6,842 bases of DNA from CAYOFK01 sp964403185. Its GTDB lineage: Bacteria > Bacteroidota > Bacteroidia > Bacteroidales > VadinHA17. The DNA lies in the NCBI GenBank assembly GCA_964403185.1, contig CAYOFK010000152.1:1-6842 (forward strand), read 5' to 3'. The translations under genes were made by a program, and so were the position numbers. How positions within the stretch are numbered: position 1 is the stretch's first letter; the number at the start of each line of letters is the position of its first letter. The notes below the pieces were generated by a model that searched no databases, was not told where the DNA came from, and worked only from the letters and a program-made list of their open reading frames with translations. Of the stretch, positions 5,298 to 6,842 are shown piece by piece.

Positions 5298-6638
5298 TCA
5301 GATTTTAGGTTCCCAGCCTGGTTCGTATGACCTGCCCCAGAGTTTCATGGCCTCCTTATCACTTATATGTCCGTTTTCAGGGTTACATTGAAGGGTTTTA
5401 CTTATACGGCTGGAGATATTGCCCAGGTGGCAGAGCAATGTACTTTTCCCTCCTTCGTCAATTGGGGAATGCTGTTTCTCTTTTCCGCGGATTGTATCGA
5501 AAAAATTCTCAATATGGAGTGTGGTCATACCGCCTCCTCCACCCATGGAGGTTCCGGCTTCACCCAGTTCGGATTTACTGTCTTTCACCAGCTTACCTGC
5601 CCGGTCATATAATTTATAGATACCCCTGTCAACATAAACAGAACCCTCCGTTCCATATATAACAGTGCCGCGTCCACTCCCGTATGTTTCATATCCGTTC
5701 CGGCTTTTACCATCCCATTTTATGGTTTTCCCCCCGGGGAATTTAAATGTGGCATCCATGGTATCATACATGGTCCATCCGTCATCAACAAAGTGGAATT
5801 TCCCTGCATTCACCGAAACTTCTTCGGGGTAATCAACCTGCAGCGCCCAGCGGCCTATATCCAGTTCATGTGTTGCATTGTTCCCGGTTTCGGCGGTTCC
5901 CCAGTTCCAGTACCAGTGCCAGTTATAGTCGAAATATGTATCCATGTAGGGAACCCTGGGCGCCGGGCCCTGAAAAAGGTTCCAGTCAAGTCCTTCGGGA
6001 GGGGCAACAGGTTCGGGATTTTTTACACGCCCCCGGCTGTTGGAGTAAAAGGCAACGGCTAAATAAGGATTGCCAATAACCCCGTCATGGATTTGCTTAA
6101 TGATCTTAATAGAATCCGGAGCAGATCTTTGTTGATTGCCCATCTGGACAATCTTTTTATATTTTTTCTCGTATTCGAGTAACAATTCGCTCTCCCGGGG
6201 ATTATGTGTCAGTGGTTTTTCAACATAAACATGTTTGCCTGCTTCCATGGCCATCCAGGTACCGGGAGCATGCCAGTGGTCGGGAGTTGCATTGAAAATC
6301 GCATCTACTTTTCTGTCGTCCAGAGCTTTTCTGAAGTCGTTGATCACTGCCGGTGTGTAACCTATCTTTTCCGATATCCTGGCGGCCCCTTTTTCCCTTC
6401 TTTCCTTCATCACATCGCAGATGTATGCCACCCTAACGTTATCTTTATTTTTTACAATAGGGTCAATATAACCCGGAAACCTGCGGCCGCATCCAACCAT
6501 AGCCAGGGTGATGGTGTCATTGGCACCCATTATCCTTTTATAACTCCTGGCGGAGAAACCAACAGCTCCCAGATTTATTGCAGTTGCACCGAGAGCTGAT
6601 TTTTTTACGAATTCCCTTCTTGATGATTTCTTTTTCAT
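5298..6638 (-). CDS. Tat-exported Gfo/Idh/MocA family oxidoreductase
   Basis: This 446-residue protein belongs to the NAD(P)-dependent Gfo/Idh/MocA family, which oxidises or reduces sugars and sugar derivatives. A twin-arginine signal is present at the N-terminus: SRREFVKK (6-13, RR at 7-8) followed by the hydrophobic stretch ALGATAINLGAVGF (15-28), so the folded, cofactor-loaded enzyme is probably exported. The Rossmann domain follows with ITLAMVGCGRR (43-53), CDV (74-76), NATPDHWHAPG (116-126) and the catalytic-lysine motif VEKP (139-142, K141). The substrate domain includes NNATHELDIGRW (253-264), where H257 and D260 are the likely catalytic pair, and an aromatic run WHWYWNWG (240-247). 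A five-glycine stretch lies at 366-370. The length and the ending EPGWEPKI look normal for exported Bacteroidota and Planctomycetota members. The substrate is unknown; a sugar or glycoside oxidation, or a GH109-like NAD-dependent hydrolysis, are possibilities. It is separated from the fucose genes by the HTH/Fic module. Confidence 0.92.
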   Translation of the reverse strand: MKKKSSRREFVKKSALGATAINLGAVGFSARSYKRIMGANDTITLAMVGCGRRFPGYIDPIVKNKDNVRVAYICDVMKERREKGAARISEKIGYTPAVINDFRKALDDRKVDAIFNATPDHWHAPGTWMAMEAGKHVYVEKPLTHNPRESELLLEYEKKYKKIVQMGNQQRSAPDSIKIIKQIHDGVIGNPYLAVAFYSNSRGRVKNPEPVAPPEGLDWNLFQGPAPRVPYMDTYFDYNWHWYWNWGTAETGNNATHELDIGRWALQVDYPEEVSVNAGKFHFVDDGWTMYDTMDATFKFPGGKTIKWDGKSRNGYETYGSGRGTVIYGTEGSVYVDRGIYKLYDRAGKLVKDSKSELGEAGTSMGGGGGMTTLHIENFFDTIRGKEKQHSPIDEGGKSTLLCHLGNISSRISKTLQCNPENGHISDKEAMKLWGRSYEPGWEPKI

Positions 6639-6696
6639 TTTAACAGGATTTTATATTTATGTATTTAAAATTTATTTGGTTGACAATCAATATTTT

Positions 6697-6761
6697 GGTT
6701 TTGTCATAAATTTTGCTGCCCTTCGCTAACTCAGGGCACAGGCAAAATTTCCGCCAAAACC
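6697..6761. repeat. Long imperfect inverted repeat upstream of the oxidoreductase gene
   Basis: Three paired blocks form one long stem-loop: GGTTTTG (6697-6703) with CAAAACC (6755-6761), AAATTTTGC (6708-6716) with GCAAAATTT (6742-6750), and TGCCCT (6717-6722) with AGGGCA (6733-6738). They are separated by a symmetric 4+4 internal loop and a 3-nt bulge, with a 10-nt apical loop TCGCTAACTC. That is 22 base pairs in all. No T tract follows on either side. It sits 59 bases upstream of the oxidoreductase start; a REP-like or MITE-like element, or a regulatory structure, are all possible. Confidence 0.8.
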
Positions 6762-6780
6762 GGCCAACCTTTATTCTTCC

Positions 6781-6797
6781 GAGGGGTTGTCTCAAAA
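6781..6797. mobile_element. Sequence resembling an insertion-sequence terminal repeat
   Basis: GAGGGGTTGTCTCAAAA resembles terminal inverted repeats of transposase-bearing insertion sequences that begin with a GGTTGTCTCAAAA-like motif (recalled from IS1182-like and related families). No partner repeat or transposase lies in the window, so it would be the inner or outer edge of an element beyond 6842, or a solo relic. Confidence 0.35.
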
Positions 6798-6812
6798 GTC
6801 AGATTACATATC

Positions 6813-6832
6813 ATTCCTGCGAAAGCAGGAAT
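6813..6832. repeat. Perfect 8-bp hairpin with GAAA tetraloop, dispersed-repeat type
   Basis: ATTCCTGC (6813-6820) and GCAGGAAT (6825-6832) pair perfectly around GAAA. This form is close to the ATTCCCGC-GAAA-GCGGGAAT repeats scattered through several bacterial genomes (dRS3-like in Neisseria). Together with the nearby insertion-sequence-like motif it suggests a small mobile or repeat element at the window edge. Confidence 0.65.
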
Positions 6833-6842
6833 CCATAAGAGC

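Noticed and set aside
5202..5300. In-frame open stretch of about 32 codons after the oxidoreductase TGA stop (possible readthrough or truncated longer gene)
   Set aside because: The protein already ends in a family-like C-terminus, and an open stretch of this length is readily expected by chance.
5327..6599. Several plus-strand open frames of 66-131 codons
   Set aside because: All are antisense shadows of the well-supported oxidoreductase gene.

Overview
The window looks like part of an anaerobic Bacteroidota genome, probably from the order Bacteroidales or a relative. The evidence is a secreted GH29 alpha-L-fucosidase, a FucP-type sugar permease, a Tat-exported Gfo/Idh/MocA oxidoreductase, moderate GC content, A/T-rich start regions without strong Shine-Dalgarno sequences, and a methyltransferase corrinoid protein that points to B12-dependent anaerobic C1 metabolism. 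This assignment is inferred from gene content alone.

Layout from left to right. Positions 1-434 (-) hold the N-terminal two thirds of a cobalamin-binding methyltransferase corrinoid protein that runs off the left edge. Positions 435-777 are a divergent intergenic region with a possible C-terminal remnant of a lost upstream gene (487-582, -). Positions 778-2160 (+) encode a secreted GH29 alpha-L-fucosidase. Positions 2161-2482 are a convergent intergenic region with palindromic and short tandem repeats. Positions 2483-3799 (-) encode a FucP-family sugar:proton symporter. Positions 3800-4037 are intergenic, with one 29-codon ORF of doubtful reality. Positions 4038-5083 (-) are a two-gene, AT-rich accessory module: an HTH protein of the 'mobile mystery protein A' type, overlapping by 10 nt a Fic-domain protein of the 'mobile mystery protein B' type. 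Directly upstream of the module are three copies of a 16-bp palindrome spaced exactly 33 bp apart (5083-5164). Positions 5298-6638 (-) encode the Tat-exported oxidoreductase. Positions 6639-6842 contain a long inverted repeat, a sequence resembling an insertion-sequence end, and a perfect stem-loop of a dispersed-repeat type.

How the genes may work together. The fucosidase would release L-fucose from host, algal or plant fucosylated glycans in the periplasm or at the cell surface, and the FucP-like permease would import it. The oxidoreductase may act on a sugar or glycoside in the periplasm. No cytoplasmic fucose pathway gene lies in the window. The HTH/Fic pair is unrelated to sugar use and looks like a toxin-antitoxin-like cassette set between metabolic genes. 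Its triple operator is the most distinctive regulatory signal here and suggests cooperative autorepression.
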